From assembly GCF_003063505.1 (NCBI RefSeq), contig NZ_NERW01000001.1:194001-258000 (forward strand): a stretch of 64,000 nt of DNA, given 5' to 3'. The notes beneath the pieces were generated by a model. That model ran no database searches and was not told the DNA's origin. It was given only the letters and a program-made list of their open reading frames with translations. This DNA is from Limnohabitans sp. T6-20. Lineage in GTDB: Bacteria > Pseudomonadota > Gammaproteobacteria > Burkholderiales > Burkholderiaceae_C. The position numbers and the translations under genes were made by a program. This document shows, piece after piece, positions 1 to 9,219 of this stretch; within the stretch, counting starts at the first letter, position 1; each line of letters starts with the position of its first letter.

Positions 1-508
1 TCAGACGAAAGCGCTTGTTGGGTTTGTCCAGCACCACATGTACGATCTGGTTGGCCGGGGGCGGAGGAGAGTGCACGCAGGCGCCAAAGTAAGGGACCAG
101 CAAAAACTCTTTCATGCCCTCGGGCACGTCTTCAAGGGGCACCAAAAAACCCGGCAAACGCACGTTTTGCCCCAGCAACAAGGGGTTGATGGGCGCGTTG
201 TCCCACATCTTGCGCATTTTTTTCAACGCTTCTTCAGCCCTGGGGTCGTTGTCTTTCAGGCCATCGAGGTTCAGCGCTTTGAGGTCTTTGTAAGGGTCCC
301 AGCCAGCTGGGATCAGTTGCTCCCAGCCGATGGTGCGCGCAGGGCCCGGCGTGCTGGCCCCGGCAGGTGCGGCTTCAGCCGACAGCGCAGGCTGTACCTG
401 CGGCACCAGCTCGCGAGCGGTCTCACGCACGCTTTGCGCCGGAGCGCTCAGTGCCCACACGCCGCACAACAGCACCCCCACTTGCAAAAATGTCGACACT
501 TTGTTCAC
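1..508 (-). CDS. DUF3299 domain secreted protein (3' end outside window)
   Basis: The reading frame starts at a GTG (506-508) preceded by GGAGTGACGGA and is still open at base 1, so the C-terminus lies outside the window. The N-terminus (VNKVSTFLQVGVLLCGVWA then a small-residue stretch) looks like a signal peptide, so the protein is probably exported. The later part has the typical DUF3299 segment: LPGFLVPLE, then YFGACVHSPPPPANQIV. It lies 60 bases downstream of an FtsX-type permease and an ATPase on the same strand, and is probably their operon partner. DUF3299 proteins often accompany such ABC pairs, including, from memory, zinc-regulated Zrg-type loci. The biochemical role is unknown. Confidence 0.75.
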   Translation of the reverse strand, partial: MNKVSTFLQVGVLLCGVWALSAPAQSVRETARELVPQVQPALSAEAAPAGASTPGPARTIGWEQLIPAGWDPYKDLKALNLDGLKDNDPRAEEALKKMRKMWDNAPINPLLLGQNVRLPGFLVPLEDVPEGMKEFLLVPYFGACVHSPPPPANQIVHVVLDKPNKRFRL

Positions 509-568
509 TCCGTCACTCCCATCTCATGCTTTCATTGATGCACTGTTTTCAAACCGTCCGCTAACCCA

Positions 569-1858
569 TCACACGCGTGGCGACAAGCCATCGGCCAAAG
601 ACATGCGGTAAGCCCGCCAGGCAGGCCCCAAACTGGCCAGCAAACCCGCCAGCAACACGGCGGCAGCCAGCGCCCACTGAGTGAGCAAGGGTGCAGCCAT
701 TTGCAAACGAATGCCCAGCACGTTTTGCACCCAAGGTGCCAACAGTGCCATGCCCACTTGCGCCAACAACCCACCCAGCAAGACACCAACGCCTGTGACC
801 CACAGGCCCTCCCATGCCAGCAGGCCCAACACATGGCGCGGTCCGGCACCGACTGCGCGCAGCACGGCCAGTTCGCGACGGCGCTCGTTCAGGCCCGCCA
901 GCACCACCGCCATGAGCGACAACACACTCACCAAGGCCACCAAAGCCGACACCGCCAGCAAGGCGTTTTCACCCAAGCCCAGCACTGTCCAAAGCTCACC
1001 CAAGGCCACGCCAGGCATCACGCCCATCAGGGCTTCGCCCTCGTACTGGTTGACATAGCGCTGCACGTTGAAGACGGCCGCCCTGGTTTTGAGCCCCACC
1101 AAAGCCGCCGTGACTTGCTGAGGCTCCAGATCGAATTTGCGGGCCTGATCGGCCGGGATCTGCCCAACCGGCATGGGCGCGCCTGCCACCCAGCCAAGGT
1201 GCACAGCTTGAAGTGCCTGCAGACTGACATGCACCGTGCGGTCCACGGGTGTGCCCGTAGGTGCCAAAATGCCCACCACCTTGAACGGTTTGTCAGCGTG
1301 TTCGTCTGGCCCTTTCGACTCGTGATCATGCTCGTGCAGGCCATGGCCCAGCGTGATGCCTTGGCCCAGGCCATAACCCATATTGCGCGCCACCTCGGCC
1401 CCGATCACGGCCTCGTACAAACCATCGAGGGTGCCTGCAAACACTGCGCCTTGCGCCAAGACCAAAGGCTGTTTGTCGCCATAGGCAAAGTGCTTGAAAT
1501 ACTCGGGCGTTGTGCCCAGCACGGGATAGCCTCGGTGAGAGTCCCCCAGACTGAGGGGAACCACCCACGACACAGAGCGGTGCTGCGCCACAGCACGCAC
1601 GCTGCCCATGGACAGGCTTTGCGCATTGCTGCCGATGTGGAATACCGAAAACAGCATCAGTTGCACCGGACTGTTGCGAGCGCCCACAATCAAATCGACC
1701 CCACTGACCGATTGCGCAAAGCTGCTGCGGATGTCATGGCGCAAACGCTCCAGCGTCCACAGCAAGGCGGTGGCCAGCGCCAGCGAGACCACCACCCAAA
1801 CCAGGGTGCTGCGTCGGTTCCAGGCGCTTTGCCGGGCCACGCCCAAAAGGCTGTTCAT
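569..1858 (-). CDS. FtsX-like ABC transporter permease with histidine-rich loop
   Basis: This 429-residue protein has MacB/FtsX permease topology: one N-terminal membrane segment (about residues 20-37), a large extracytoplasmic domain, and three C-terminal segments (about 305-330, 345-375, 395-420). Residues about 172-188 are rich in His, Asp and Glu (GHGLHEHDHE then HADK), which suggests metal binding. The ATG at 1858 was preferred over upstream alternatives because it overlaps the stop of the ATPase gene (ATGA) and begins at the membrane anchor. It should form a transporter with the upstream ATPase and work with the DUF3299 protein. A zinc-related role is an inference; lipoprotein or peptide export is the main alternative. 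Confidence 0.85.
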   Translation of the reverse strand: MNSLLGVARQSAWNRRSTLVWVVVSLALATALLWTLERLRHDIRSSFAQSVSGVDLIVGARNSPVQLMLFSVFHIGSNAQSLSMGSVRAVAQHRSVSWVVPLSLGDSHRGYPVLGTTPEYFKHFAYGDKQPLVLAQGAVFAGTLDGLYEAVIGAEVARNMGYGLGQGITLGHGLHEHDHESKGPDEHADKPFKVVGILAPTGTPVDRTVHVSLQALQAVHLGWVAGAPMPVGQIPADQARKFDLEPQQVTAALVGLKTRAAVFNVQRYVNQYEGEALMGVMPGVALGELWTVLGLGENALLAVSALVALVSVLSLMAVVLAGLNERRRELAVLRAVGAGPRHVLGLLAWEGLWVTGVGVLLGGLLAQVGMALLAPWVQNVLGIRLQMAAPLLTQWALAAAVLLAGLLASLGPAWRAYRMSLADGLSPRV

Positions 1859-2544
1859 GTGTTGCCTCCGGCCTTGAGCAAATCGGGCAAGGACCATTGC
1901 ACATCAAAGCGCGCGGCCTGTTGTTCGTCATGGCTCACGCACACCAAGGTGCTGCCCGCATCGCGTGCAGCCTGCAACAACAGGTGCATGAAGTCTTGAC
2001 GCAAAGCAGCGTCGAGCGCCGAGGTCGGTTCATCCGCCAAGATCAACTCGGGCTGACCCATCAAGGCGCGGGCGGCGGCCACGCGTTGTTGCTGGCCCAC
2101 CGACAAGGCGTCGGCGCGGCGTGTCCACAGCTCAGCAGGCAACGCCATGCGCTGCAACCAGCTTTGCGCTGCGGCCTCGGGCCCACCACCGCTCTCGCAG
2201 CGGTCTCGCCGCAGGGCCGAAAACCGACAAGGCAGCGTCACGTTGTCAAGCACGCTCAGATAAGGCAAGAGGTTGAACTGCTGGAAAATCACGCCCACAT
2301 GGTCAGCCCGAAACGCATCGCGCTGGCCAGGGCGCAAGGCAGCCCAGTCTTGCCCCAGCAAGGACACACGGCCGTGTTGCGGCGTCAGCACACCGGCCAA
2401 CAGCCCCAACAAAGTGCTTTTGCCGCAACCACTGGGGCCATGCAAAAAAACCGTTTGTCCAGCGTCCACATGCAGGCGGCCCAAGGCCAGCGTGTCCTTG
2501 CTGTCCGGGGTCCATGCATAACGCAATGGCTCGATGTCGATCAC
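1855..2544 (-). CDS. ABC transporter ATP-binding protein (MacB/LolD type)
   Basis: This is a 229-residue nucleotide-binding subunit. It has a Walker A motif (GPSGCGKST, about residues 36-44), a Q-loop (FQQFNL), a signature variant (LSVGQQQRV) and Walker B ([12 protein letters not shown]). I chose the GTG at 2544 because AGGGAG lies six bases upstream; a TTG at 2571 would add nine unconserved residues. Its stop overlaps the start of the FtsX-like permease by four bases, so the two are translationally coupled. It energises the permease; the substrate is unknown. Confidence 0.88.
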   Translation of the reverse strand: MIDIEPLRYAWTPDSKDTLALGRLHVDAGQTVFLHGPSGCGKSTLLGLLAGVLTPQHGRVSLLGQDWAALRPGQRDAFRADHVGVIFQQFNLLPYLSVLDNVTLPCRFSALRRDRCESGGGPEAAAQSWLQRMALPAELWTRRADALSVGQQQRVAAARALMGQPELILADEPTSALDAALRQDFMHLLLQAARDAGSTLVCVSHDEQQAARFDVQWSLPDLLKAGGNT

Positions 2545-2580
2545 GCAGCTCTCCCTGTTTTGACTGGGCAATATACCCCG

Positions 2581-3531
2581 TCAATCGGGCACGGCGATCT
2601 TTCTCCGGCCTTCCCGACGGGCAATCCACACCGTGGCGCACAGGATCACAAAAGCCCCCAGCCAGGTCGACTGGCTTGGCACATCGCCAAACACCAGCCA
2701 GCCCAGCAAGGATGCCCAAACCAGATCGAGAAAGCGCAGCGACTGGGTGGCCGAAATGTCGGCCATGGCAAAGGCCCGCGTCAGGCAATAGTGGGCCAGC
2801 GTGCCCAAGACGCCCGTGGCCGCAAAGCCCAGCCATTGCATGGGCGTGGGCATTTGCCAATGAGGCAAGGCCATGGGCAAGCTGAGCACAGTGACCGTGA
2901 GGGCTTGCCACAACACAATCACACCGGGTTTTTCATAGCGCGTCAGGGCTTTGGTGATGAGAAAAGAGGCGGCAAACACAGGGGACGAGGCCAGCATGAC
3001 CAAGTTGTACCAACCGCCCTCGCCCGACATCTTGGGCAAGACCACCACCAGCACCCCGGAAAAACCGATGACCGCCGCGATCCAGCGGTCTTTGCGCATG
3101 GATTCACCCAGAAACCAGGCGGCACCGATCATGATGAAAATCGGCCCGGTGAAACCGATGGCGGTCATGTCGGCCAAGGGTATTTTTGGCAAGGCGGTGA
3201 ACCACAAAATCAGGCCCAGGGTGTGCACACCGCCACGCCAGAACTGCCCCACCATGTTGACCGGCGCATAAGCACGCCAGCCATCTCTGTACACCAAGGG
3301 CAGCATCACCAACAAGCCAAAAAGGTAGCGCAGGAATTGGGACTGGTAAACGTCCAGGTGCAAGGTCAAGTTGCGGGCGATGGTGTTCAGAATCGAAAAC
3401 AGCAAACCACCCAACACCATCCAGACCATGCCCCGCACAGCTGCAGGCCAAGCTGAAAACGTGCGCCGACCACGGCGGTGGGCCAGCGACCATTGACGAG
3501 CCGGAGACAAAGAGGGTTTGCGCGGCTTCAT
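2581..3531 (-). CDS. DMT superfamily transporter (EamA domains)
   Basis: The protein has about 316 residues and ten predicted membrane helices in two EamA repeats, for example MVWMVLGGLLFSILNTIA near the N-terminus and AGVWRR-type helix ends in the second half. The family includes drug/metabolite and amino-acid exporters; the substrate cannot be read from sequence. The start at 3531 (MKPRKPSLSP) is the first plausible ATG and leaves a basic N-terminal tail. The stop lies 36 bases before the start of the ABC ATPase gene on the same strand, so co-transcription is possible. The region upstream holds REP-like palindromes. Confidence 0.85.
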   Translation of the reverse strand: MKPRKPSLSPARQWSLAHRRGRRTFSAWPAAVRGMVWMVLGGLLFSILNTIARNLTLHLDVYQSQFLRYLFGLLVMLPLVYRDGWRAYAPVNMVGQFWRGGVHTLGLILWFTALPKIPLADMTAIGFTGPIFIMIGAAWFLGESMRKDRWIAAVIGFSGVLVVVLPKMSGEGGWYNLVMLASSPVFAASFLITKALTRYEKPGVIVLWQALTVTVLSLPMALPHWQMPTPMQWLGFAATGVLGTLAHYCLTRAFAMADISATQSLRFLDLVWASLLGWLVFGDVPSQSTWLGAFVILCATVWIARREGRRKIAVPD

Positions 3532-3887
3532 GACAAACCGCCAGAGAAAAAATCCATCACCCAAGCATCTTAGGGGCGGCCCACCCAAACGAGGGTCGCC
3601 TGGGTTACGCCGACCTTGCTGGGGTCTGATGGGGGCGATTCGGCGGGGTCATCGAGTACAGCGGTGATGCAAGCATTCGCGAGCAGGGGCTCGCTCCCAC
3701 AACACCGGGCCACGTCCCTGTGTGATGCATCCCTTGCAACCAAATGCTTGCTGCCCTTTTGGCAGGTTACCCCTGCTCATGAATGCCTGCTGCCCCTGTG
3801 GGAGGCTGCCCCTGCAGCCGAATGCTTGAGGTGGCTCTGGCCAACATTCGCGAGCAGGGGCTCGCTACCACCGACGGGTGGCCGAAA
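3532..3887. repeat. Intergenic cluster of REP-like palindromes (four copies)
   Basis: This 356-base gap holds no convincing gene. It contains four related palindromes. Two near-identical copies (3675-3702 and 3846-3866) carry GCGAGC / AGGG / GCTCGC. One copy on the other strand (3793-3822) carries GGCTGC / CCCT / GCAGCC. A degenerate copy lies at 3757-3786. Each intact hairpin has 6-bp arms around a four-base loop and is flanked by GTGGGA on one side and GAATG on the other. The mixed orientation resembles the BIME arrangement of Pseudomonas and enterobacterial REPs. Related copies occur at 33351-33377 and inside rmlB at 40283-40313. Confidence 0.8.
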
Positions 3888-4763
3888 TTAACCGGCGCTG
3901 TTTTGCAGCGCGGCAATGCGCTCTTCAATTGGTGGGTGGGTGCTGAACAGCTGGCCGATGCCGCCAGCAATGCCCATCGCGGCCATGCTCTTGGGCAGTT
4001 CGGCCGTGTGCACACCGCCCAAGCGAGCCAGTGCGTTGATCATGGGTTGCTTGCGGCCCATCAATTGGGCGGCGCCCGCATCGGCGCGGAATTCGCGCTG
4101 ACGGCTGAACCAGGCCACGATGATGGCGGCCACAAAGCCCAACAAGATGTCCATGACGATGGTGGTCACGAAATAGCCAATGCCAGGACCACTGTTTTCC
4201 TCGTCGTTCTTGCGCAAGAAGCTGTCAACCGCATAGCCCACCACGCGCGAGATGAACACCACAAAGGTGTTCATCACGCCCTGGATGAGCGTCATGGTGA
4301 CCATGTCGCCATTGGCAATGTGCGCGATTTCGTGGCCGATGACGGCTTCGACTTCTTCGTGCGTCATGTTTTGCAACAGGCCAGTCGACACCGCCACCAA
4401 AGCCGAGTCACGGAATGCCCCGGTGGCAAAAGCGTTGGGGTCGCCCTCAAAGATGCCAACTTCGGGCATGCCGATGCCTGCTTTGTCGGCGAATTTGCGC
4501 ACGGTGTCCACGATCCAGGCCTCGTCGGCATTGGCCGGTTGTTCGATCACTCGAACGCCTGAGGACATTTTGGCGATCCACTTGCTCATGAGCAAAGAAA
4601 TGATCGCACCACCAAACCCCATGATCAACGCATAGCCCAGCAAAGCACCCAAATTCAGGCCATTGGACGTCAAGAAACGGTTCACACCCAGCAAGCTGGC
4701 CACGATGCCCAGCACGACGACGACGGCCAGGTTGGTCAGGACAAACAGAAAAATACGTTTCAT
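3888..4763 (-). CDS. htpX: Protease HtpX (M48 membrane metallopeptidase)
   Basis: HtpX is an inner-membrane zinc endopeptidase that degrades misfolded membrane proteins. The 291-residue product shows the family layout: N-terminal membrane helices, VIEQP near residue 73, NAFATGA, the zinc motif HEIAH (residues 144-148) followed by [12 protein letters not shown], two further membrane segments, and the [10 protein letters not shown] segment with the third zinc ligand Glu. The ATG at 4763 ([19 protein letters not shown]) matches the family N-terminus; a GTG at 4775 would add four residues. It appears to be a single-gene unit between the REP cluster and the DUF3025 gene. Confidence 0.95.
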   Translation of the reverse strand: MKRIFLFVLTNLAVVVVLGIVASLLGVNRFLTSNGLNLGALLGYALIMGFGGAIISLLMSKWIAKMSSGVRVIEQPANADEAWIVDTVRKFADKAGIGMPEVGIFEGDPNAFATGAFRDSALVAVSTGLLQNMTHEEVEAVIGHEIAHIANGDMVTMTLIQGVMNTFVVFISRVVGYAVDSFLRKNDEENSGPGIGYFVTTIVMDILLGFVAAIIVAWFSRQREFRADAGAAQLMGRKQPMINALARLGGVHTAELPKSMAAMGIAGGIGQLFSTHPPIEERIAALQNSAG

Positions 4764-4833
4764 GGATGGTTTCACTTTCTACCCGGAAGACGCGGGCTCG
4801 TTGAGCGGAATGTTAGGGGCTTGCGGTTCAAAA

Positions 4834-5679
4834 TCAAGCGGACGTCTTGATTTCCGAATTGGCGTACGGTTTTTCAGCACGTGTCTTGAGTCGACGCGGC
4901 CTGAAAACGCTGGCGTCGTCGTAAAAAGCAGGGGTTTCATTGGCAGGCCACCACCCCGGCACTCCCAGCACAGGCAAGGGACTGAAGGGTTTGGTCGCAA
5001 GCTTGTCGGCCGTCAGGTCCTGCGCCAGCCAAGCGTCGATCTGGTCATGGGGCACCTCGCCGGGCACACGCCACAAATGCACGGTGATCGATTTGTAGGG
5101 CTGCACCAGTTTTTCGAGTGCCGCGTGGCCAAACGTCCACAAGTGCGTGTGGGGCCACTCTTCGCGCAAGCCAACGAAAGCATCGACCCAACGGTGCTCG
5201 GTCAATGCCGCCCACAAGCGGTCAGAGGCCTGGATCAACAAGGCATTTTCATCAAACACCGTGGCGGCATCGCGCACCGGGCCACGCACCTGACCGACAC
5301 CGGCTCGCGCAATTTCACGGGCCTGCAACTGGTTCAAGCGCTTTTTGGCCAATGGGAAATGCATCCAGCACAGGGCGTTGAAAAAGTCGTGCAGCCCTTC
5401 GCGCGTGGGCACACGTCCTGTGGCAAAGATGAAGTCTTCGTAGGCCTGCCCTTCGGTCAAGTCGGCTTGCGGCACAAAGCCCACAGGCGCCAGCGCGGGC
5501 TCGGTCAAAGCTTGTGGCTGAGGGCAACCCGCCACCACACGCTGTGCGATGGGTTCACCAACCAGCCGCCAATCGGCCAACCACGGTGCGGACCAATCGA
5601 TGTCGGCCACGCCCAGGACCGATGCGCACTCGCACCGGTGTCCGGGTCGGTTCGGGTTCAGGCCGACAGCAGACGCCAC
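4834..5679 (-). CDS. DUF3025 domain-containing protein
   Basis: The protein has up to 281 residues and the DUF3025 landmarks: [20 protein letters not shown], then [20 protein letters not shown], then [12 protein letters not shown] and WLAQDL near the C-terminus. The function is unknown. The GTG at 5679 overlaps the end of pyrC by 22 bases; a start slightly downstream is equally possible because the first 25 residues are not clearly conserved. Its position directly behind pyrC on the same strand suggests co-transcription. Confidence 0.8.
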   Translation of the reverse strand: MASAVGLNPNRPGHRCECASVLGVADIDWSAPWLADWRLVGEPIAQRVVAGCPQPQALTEPALAPVGFVPQADLTEGQAYEDFIFATGRVPTREGLHDFFNALCWMHFPLAKKRLNQLQAREIARAGVGQVRGPVRDAATVFDENALLIQASDRLWAALTEHRWVDAFVGLREEWPHTHLWTFGHAALEKLVQPYKSITVHLWRVPGEVPHDQIDAWLAQDLTADKLATKPFSPLPVLGVPGWWPANETPAFYDDASVFRPRRLKTRAEKPYANSEIKTSA

Positions 5680-6695
5680 GGCAAGCTCTCGCCGGAGCGC
5701 AAAGGTTTGAGTTCGGCTTCGCCAAAAGCAAAGCTTTCGGCGGGCGTCCAGCTTTCGCGGCGCAGCGTGATGCGGCCGCTGTTGCGTGGCAGGCCATAAA
5801 AATCAGCCCCGTTGAAGCTGGCAAAGGCTTCGAGCTGACCCAGCGCACCAGCGTGGTCAAAGGCCTCGGCATACATCTCGATGGCGGCGTGCGCGGTGTA
5901 GCAACCGGCGCAACCGGTGGCGTGTTCTTTGAGGTGGGCTGGGTGTGGCGCGCTGTCGGTGCCCAGGAAAAACTTGCGGTTGCCACCGGTTGCGGCCTGC
6001 ACCAGCGCCAGCCGGTGTGTCTCGCGCTTGAGCACGGGCAAGCAGTAGTAGTGTGGGCGAATGCCCCCAATGAAGATGGCGTTGCGGTTGTACAGCAAGT
6101 GGTGCGCGGTGATGGTCGCGCCCAGCAAGTCGTCGGCCTCGGCCACGTACTGCGCGGCTTCTTTCGTGGTGATGTGCTCCATCACGATCTTGAGGCCCGG
6201 AAAGTCGCGGCGCAGCGGGATCAGCTGCTGCTCGATGAAGACGGCTTCGCGGTCAAACAGGTCGATGTCTTGTGAAGTGACTTCGCCGTGCACCAACAAC
6301 AACACGCCTTCGCGCTGCATGGCTTCGAGCACGGGGTAAATCTTGCGCAGATCGGTCACGCCCGCATCACTGTTGGTGGTGGCACCGGCCGGGTAGAGCT
6401 TGCAGGCCACCACACCCGCGGCCTTGGCTCGGGCGATTTCGGCCGGATTCAGGTTGTCGGTCAGGTACAACGTCATCAAGGGCTCAAAAGCCATGCCTTG
6501 CGGCACAGCCGCCTGAATGCGCGCCTTGTAGGCCAGCGCCTGTTCGGCGGTGGTCACGGGCGGCTTGAGGTTGGGCATGATGATGGCGCGGCCAAACTGC
6601 GCAGCCGTGTGCGGCACAACCACGTTCAGTGCTGCGCCGTCGCGCACATGCAGATGCCAGTCATCGGGACGGGTGATGGTAATTTCTTGTGTCAT
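5658..6695 (-). CDS. pyrC: Dihydroorotase (class II)
   Basis: The enzyme interconverts carbamoyl-aspartate and dihydroorotate in pyrimidine synthesis and is cytosolic. The 345-residue length is typical of class II PyrC. Visible signatures are the metal-binding HLH (residues 14-16, [10 protein letters not shown]), [11 protein letters not shown], the candidate carbamylated lysine K98 in [20 protein letters not shown] for a further metal His, and MEHITT. The ATG at 6695 gives the family N-terminus ([16 protein letters not shown]). The next gene, encoding a DUF3025 protein, overlaps its end. Confidence 0.96.
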   Translation of the reverse strand: MTQEITITRPDDWHLHVRDGAALNVVVPHTAAQFGRAIIMPNLKPPVTTAEQALAYKARIQAAVPQGMAFEPLMTLYLTDNLNPAEIARAKAAGVVACKLYPAGATTNSDAGVTDLRKIYPVLEAMQREGVLLLVHGEVTSQDIDLFDREAVFIEQQLIPLRRDFPGLKIVMEHITTKEAAQYVAEADDLLGATITAHHLLYNRNAIFIGGIRPHYYCLPVLKRETHRLALVQAATGGNRKFFLGTDSAPHPAHLKEHATGCAGCYTAHAAIEMYAEAFDHAGALGQLEAFASFNGADFYGLPRNSGRITLRRESWTPAESFAFGEAELKPLRSGESLPWRLLSA

Positions 6696-6894
6696 GCCCG
6701 TATTGTCCCAAATCGGCCAAAGCCCCTTAAAAGTGCATCGAACAAGGATTTCGCACCTGAATGGCGCGGGCTTTTCGCCCCGACCAGTGAGCCTTTATAA
6801 GCTTGTTGGAATATCGCGCTTGCTCCGTGATAACCCGAGGTGAACGGGCGTTCTTTTCATGCAAAATGGATTTTTTAATTGATGAGGTTCATCC

Positions 6895-7938
6895 ATGAAA
6901 ATTGTCCGTTCACTGATTCAGCGCCCTTTGCTGGCGGCCTCCCTGTTGGCCTTGATGGGCTCTGTGGCCACCCCTGCTTTTGCCGGTAAAACCCTGGATG
7001 GCATCAAGTCGCGCGGCGCGCTGAACTGTGGCGTCAACCCCAGCCTGCCTGGCTTTGCAGCCGCTGACAGCCAAGGCAACTGGACCGGTCTGGACGTGGA
7101 CGTGTGCAAAGCCGTGGCCGCCACCGTGCTGGGCGATGCCAACAAGATCAAGTGGACGCCTCTGAACGCGACCCAGCGTTTTGCCGTGTTGCAAGCCGGC
7201 GAGATCGACATCCTCTCGCGCAACACCACATGGACACTCAACCGCGACGCGTCGCTGGGCCTGCACTTCACAGGCACCACTTACTATGACGGCCAGGGTT
7301 TCATGGTAACCAAAAAGTCCAAAATCACCAGCGCCAAGAGCCTCAAGGGCGCGACCGTGTGCGTGCAATCGGGCACAACCACCGAGAAAAACCTGAACGA
7401 CTACTCCAAGGTAAACAAGCTGAGCATCAAGCCCGTGGTGTTTGACACCCAGGAAGCCACCAACAAGGCTTACTTTGCCGGCCGTTGCCAGGCTTACACC
7501 ACCGACGCATCGGGCCTGGCCTCTGTGCGCAACAAAGAAGCCACCAACCCCGATGACCACGTCATCCTGCCCGACCTGATCTCCAAAGAACCCTTGGGCC
7601 CGAGCGTGCGCCGGGGTGACGACGAGTTCTTTGCCATCGTCAAATGGGTGGTCAACGCCCTGATCGAAGCCGAAGAATACGGCATCACCCAAGCCAACGT
7701 GGACCAGATGAAAAGCAGCACCGACCCCGTCGTGCAGCGCATTTTGGGCACCTCGGAAGACACCGGCAAGTTGCTCGGTCTGGACAAGGAATGGGCTTAC
7801 CGCGCCATCAAGGCTGTGGGCAACTACGGTGAAATGTTCGAGCGCAACGTGGGCCCCAAGTCCACCCTCAAATTGCCACGTGGCCTGAACAACCAGTGGA
7901 ACAAAGGCGGCCTGATGTACGCACCACCTGTGCGTTGA
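6895..7938 (+). CDS. aapJ: Amino-acid ABC transporter substrate-binding protein (AapJ type)
   Basis: This 347-residue periplasmic protein has a signal peptide ending at about AFA-G (residues 28-31). It then shows the polar amino-acid binding fold: GVNPSLPGFAAADSQGNWTGLDVDVCKAVAA, RFAVLQAGEIDILSRNTTWT and VCVQSGTTTEKNL. The length and motifs match AapJ, the general L-amino-acid binding protein, rather than the shorter GltI. GATGAGG upstream serves as ribosome-binding site. It is the first gene of aapJQMP. A strong hairpin follows it before aapQ. Confidence 0.93.
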   Translation: MKIVRSLIQRPLLAASLLALMGSVATPAFAGKTLDGIKSRGALNCGVNPSLPGFAAADSQGNWTGLDVDVCKAVAATVLGDANKIKWTPLNATQRFAVLQAGEIDILSRNTTWTLNRDASLGLHFTGTTYYDGQGFMVTKKSKITSAKSLKGATVCVQSGTTTEKNLNDYSKVNKLSIKPVVFDTQEATNKAYFAGRCQAYTTDASGLASVRNKEATNPDDHVILPDLISKEPLGPSVRRGDDEFFAIVKWVVNALIEAEEYGITQANVDQMKSSTDPVVQRILGTSEDTGKLLGLDKEWAYRAIKAVGNYGEMFERNVGPKSTLKLPRGLNNQWNKGGLMYAPPVR

Positions 7939-7990
7939 TCGGCTCCCTGGTGTTTTCTGATTCAGACAAACACTGAAACACTTGAAAGGA

Positions 7991-8018
7991 CATCGGCCCG
8001 CCTCTGTGCGGGCCGATG
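7991..8018. promoter_or_regulatory. Perfect hairpin between aapJ and aapQ
   Basis: There is an 11-bp perfect stem (arms at 7991-8001 and 8008-8018) with a six-base loop, just behind aapJ and five bases before aapQ. No T-run follows, so a full terminator is unlikely. Such hairpins commonly protect the upstream message and favour expression of the binding protein over the permeases. The right arm ends immediately before the aapQ start codons and could also affect its translation. Confidence 0.75.
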
Positions 8019-8022
8019 CACG

Positions 8023-9219
8023 ATGATGATCCCACCTGCACCACCCCCTCCCCCCCGATCACGCGCCTGGTCCTGGCGCAGCCAGTCCTTCCGGGGTCTG
8101 GTCTACCAAATTCTGACCATCTTGCTGCTCGTGTTGGCTGTCGCTTACCTGATGTCCAACACCTTTGCCAACATGCGCACGCGTGGCATTCAAAGTGGCT
8201 TTGATTTCTTTTTGCAACCCGCCGGTTTTGCGATTGGCGAGAGCCTGTTCGAGTTCGACTCGGACCAAGGCTACTGGGTGGCTTACTTGGTAGGACTGTC
8301 CAACACCTTGCGCATTGCGCTGGTGGGCATCGTGCTGGCCACGGTGCTGGGCACGCTGATCGGCATTGGCCGCTTGTCCAACAACATGCTGGTGCGCGGT
8401 CTGTGCGCGGTGCACGTGGAGGTCACACGCAATGTCCCGTTGCTGCTGCAGTTGTTCATGTGGTATTTCGCCATGACCGAATTGCTGCCCTCCATCGAGG
8501 AACCGCTCAAGCCGTTGGCGAATGTTTTCTTGAGTAAAAACGGGCTGCAATACCCGCTGCCCGAATGGTCTGCGGGCCACTGGGGCACCGTGGTTGGTCT
8601 GCTGGCAGGTGCACTGGCTTGGCGATTTTGGGCACGCAGGGCCATCCGCCAATTTGAAGCGACCGGTCAATACCACCCCACACGCACGCACCTGACTGGC
8701 TTGGTGATCTTGCTGGCCATCACGGCCGTGGGCTGGTTGGCAGGGGGCGCGCCTGGCGATATGAGCATCCCTGAAGCCACAGACATCAATGTGATCGGTG
8801 GCGGATCGGTCACCCCCGAATACCTGACCTTGCTGATTGGCCTGACGATTTACACCTCGGGTTACATCGCCGAAGTGGTGCGCTCGGGCATCCAGTCGGT
8901 GGCCTATGGCCAGCACGAAGCAGCCGTGGCGCTGGGCCTGCCCCGCTCGGCAGAATTGCGCTTGGTGCAGCTGCCGCAAGCGCTGCGGGTGATCGTGCCC
9001 CCGCTGACCAGCCAATACCTGAACCTGACCAAAAACTCTTCGCTGGCCGTGGCTGTGGGCTACCCCGACTTGGTCTCGATTGGCTCCACCGCACTCAACC
9101 AGACGGGCCGAGCCATCGAGTGCATTGCCGTGGTGATGCTGTGCTACCTGACGCTGAGTCTACTGACCTCGGCGCTCATGAACCTCTACAACCGCCGCGT
9201 GCAGATCAAGGACCGCTGA
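8023..9219 (+). CDS. aapQ: Amino-acid ABC transporter permease AapQ
   Basis: This 398-residue inner-membrane permease of the HAAT family is longer than GlnP-type proteins, as expected for AapQ. A central segment (about residues 95-145, VGLSNTLRIALVGIVLATVLGTLIGIGR) starts the transport domain. The EAA loop reads EAAVALGLPRSAELRLVQLPQALRVIVPP. The N-terminus is proline-rich (MMIPPAPPPPPRS) and an alternative ATG lies one codon in. Its TGA overlaps the ATG of aapM (ATGA), so the two permeases are translationally coupled. Confidence 0.93.
   Translation: MMIPPAPPPPPRSRAWSWRSQSFRGLVYQILTILLLVLAVAYLMSNTFANMRTRGIQSGFDFFLQPAGFAIGESLFEFDSDQGYWVAYLVGLSNTLRIALVGIVLATVLGTLIGIGRLSNNMLVRGLCAVHVEVTRNVPLLLQLFMWYFAMTELLPSIEEPLKPLANVFLSKNGLQYPLPEWSAGHWGTVVGLLAGALAWRFWARRAIRQFEATGQYHPTRTHLTGLVILLAITAVGWLAGGAPGDMSIPEATDINVIGGGSVTPEYLTLLIGLTIYTSGYIAEVVRSGIQSVAYGQHEAAVALGLPRSAELRLVQLPQALRVIVPPLTSQYLNLTKNSSLAVAVGYPDLVSIGSTALNQTGRAIECIAVVMLCYLTLSLLTSALMNLYNRRVQIKDR

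Noticed and set aside
701..1999. 432-residue plus-strand frame opposite the FtsX-like permease
   Set aside because: It is antisense to a clear membrane protein and has His/Gln-rich composition typical of a shadow frame in high-GC DNA.
3616..3891. 91-residue plus-strand frame in the REP cluster (repeated FASRGSLP segments)
   Set aside because: The repeats are translated REP palindromes; no ribosome-binding site and no known protein.
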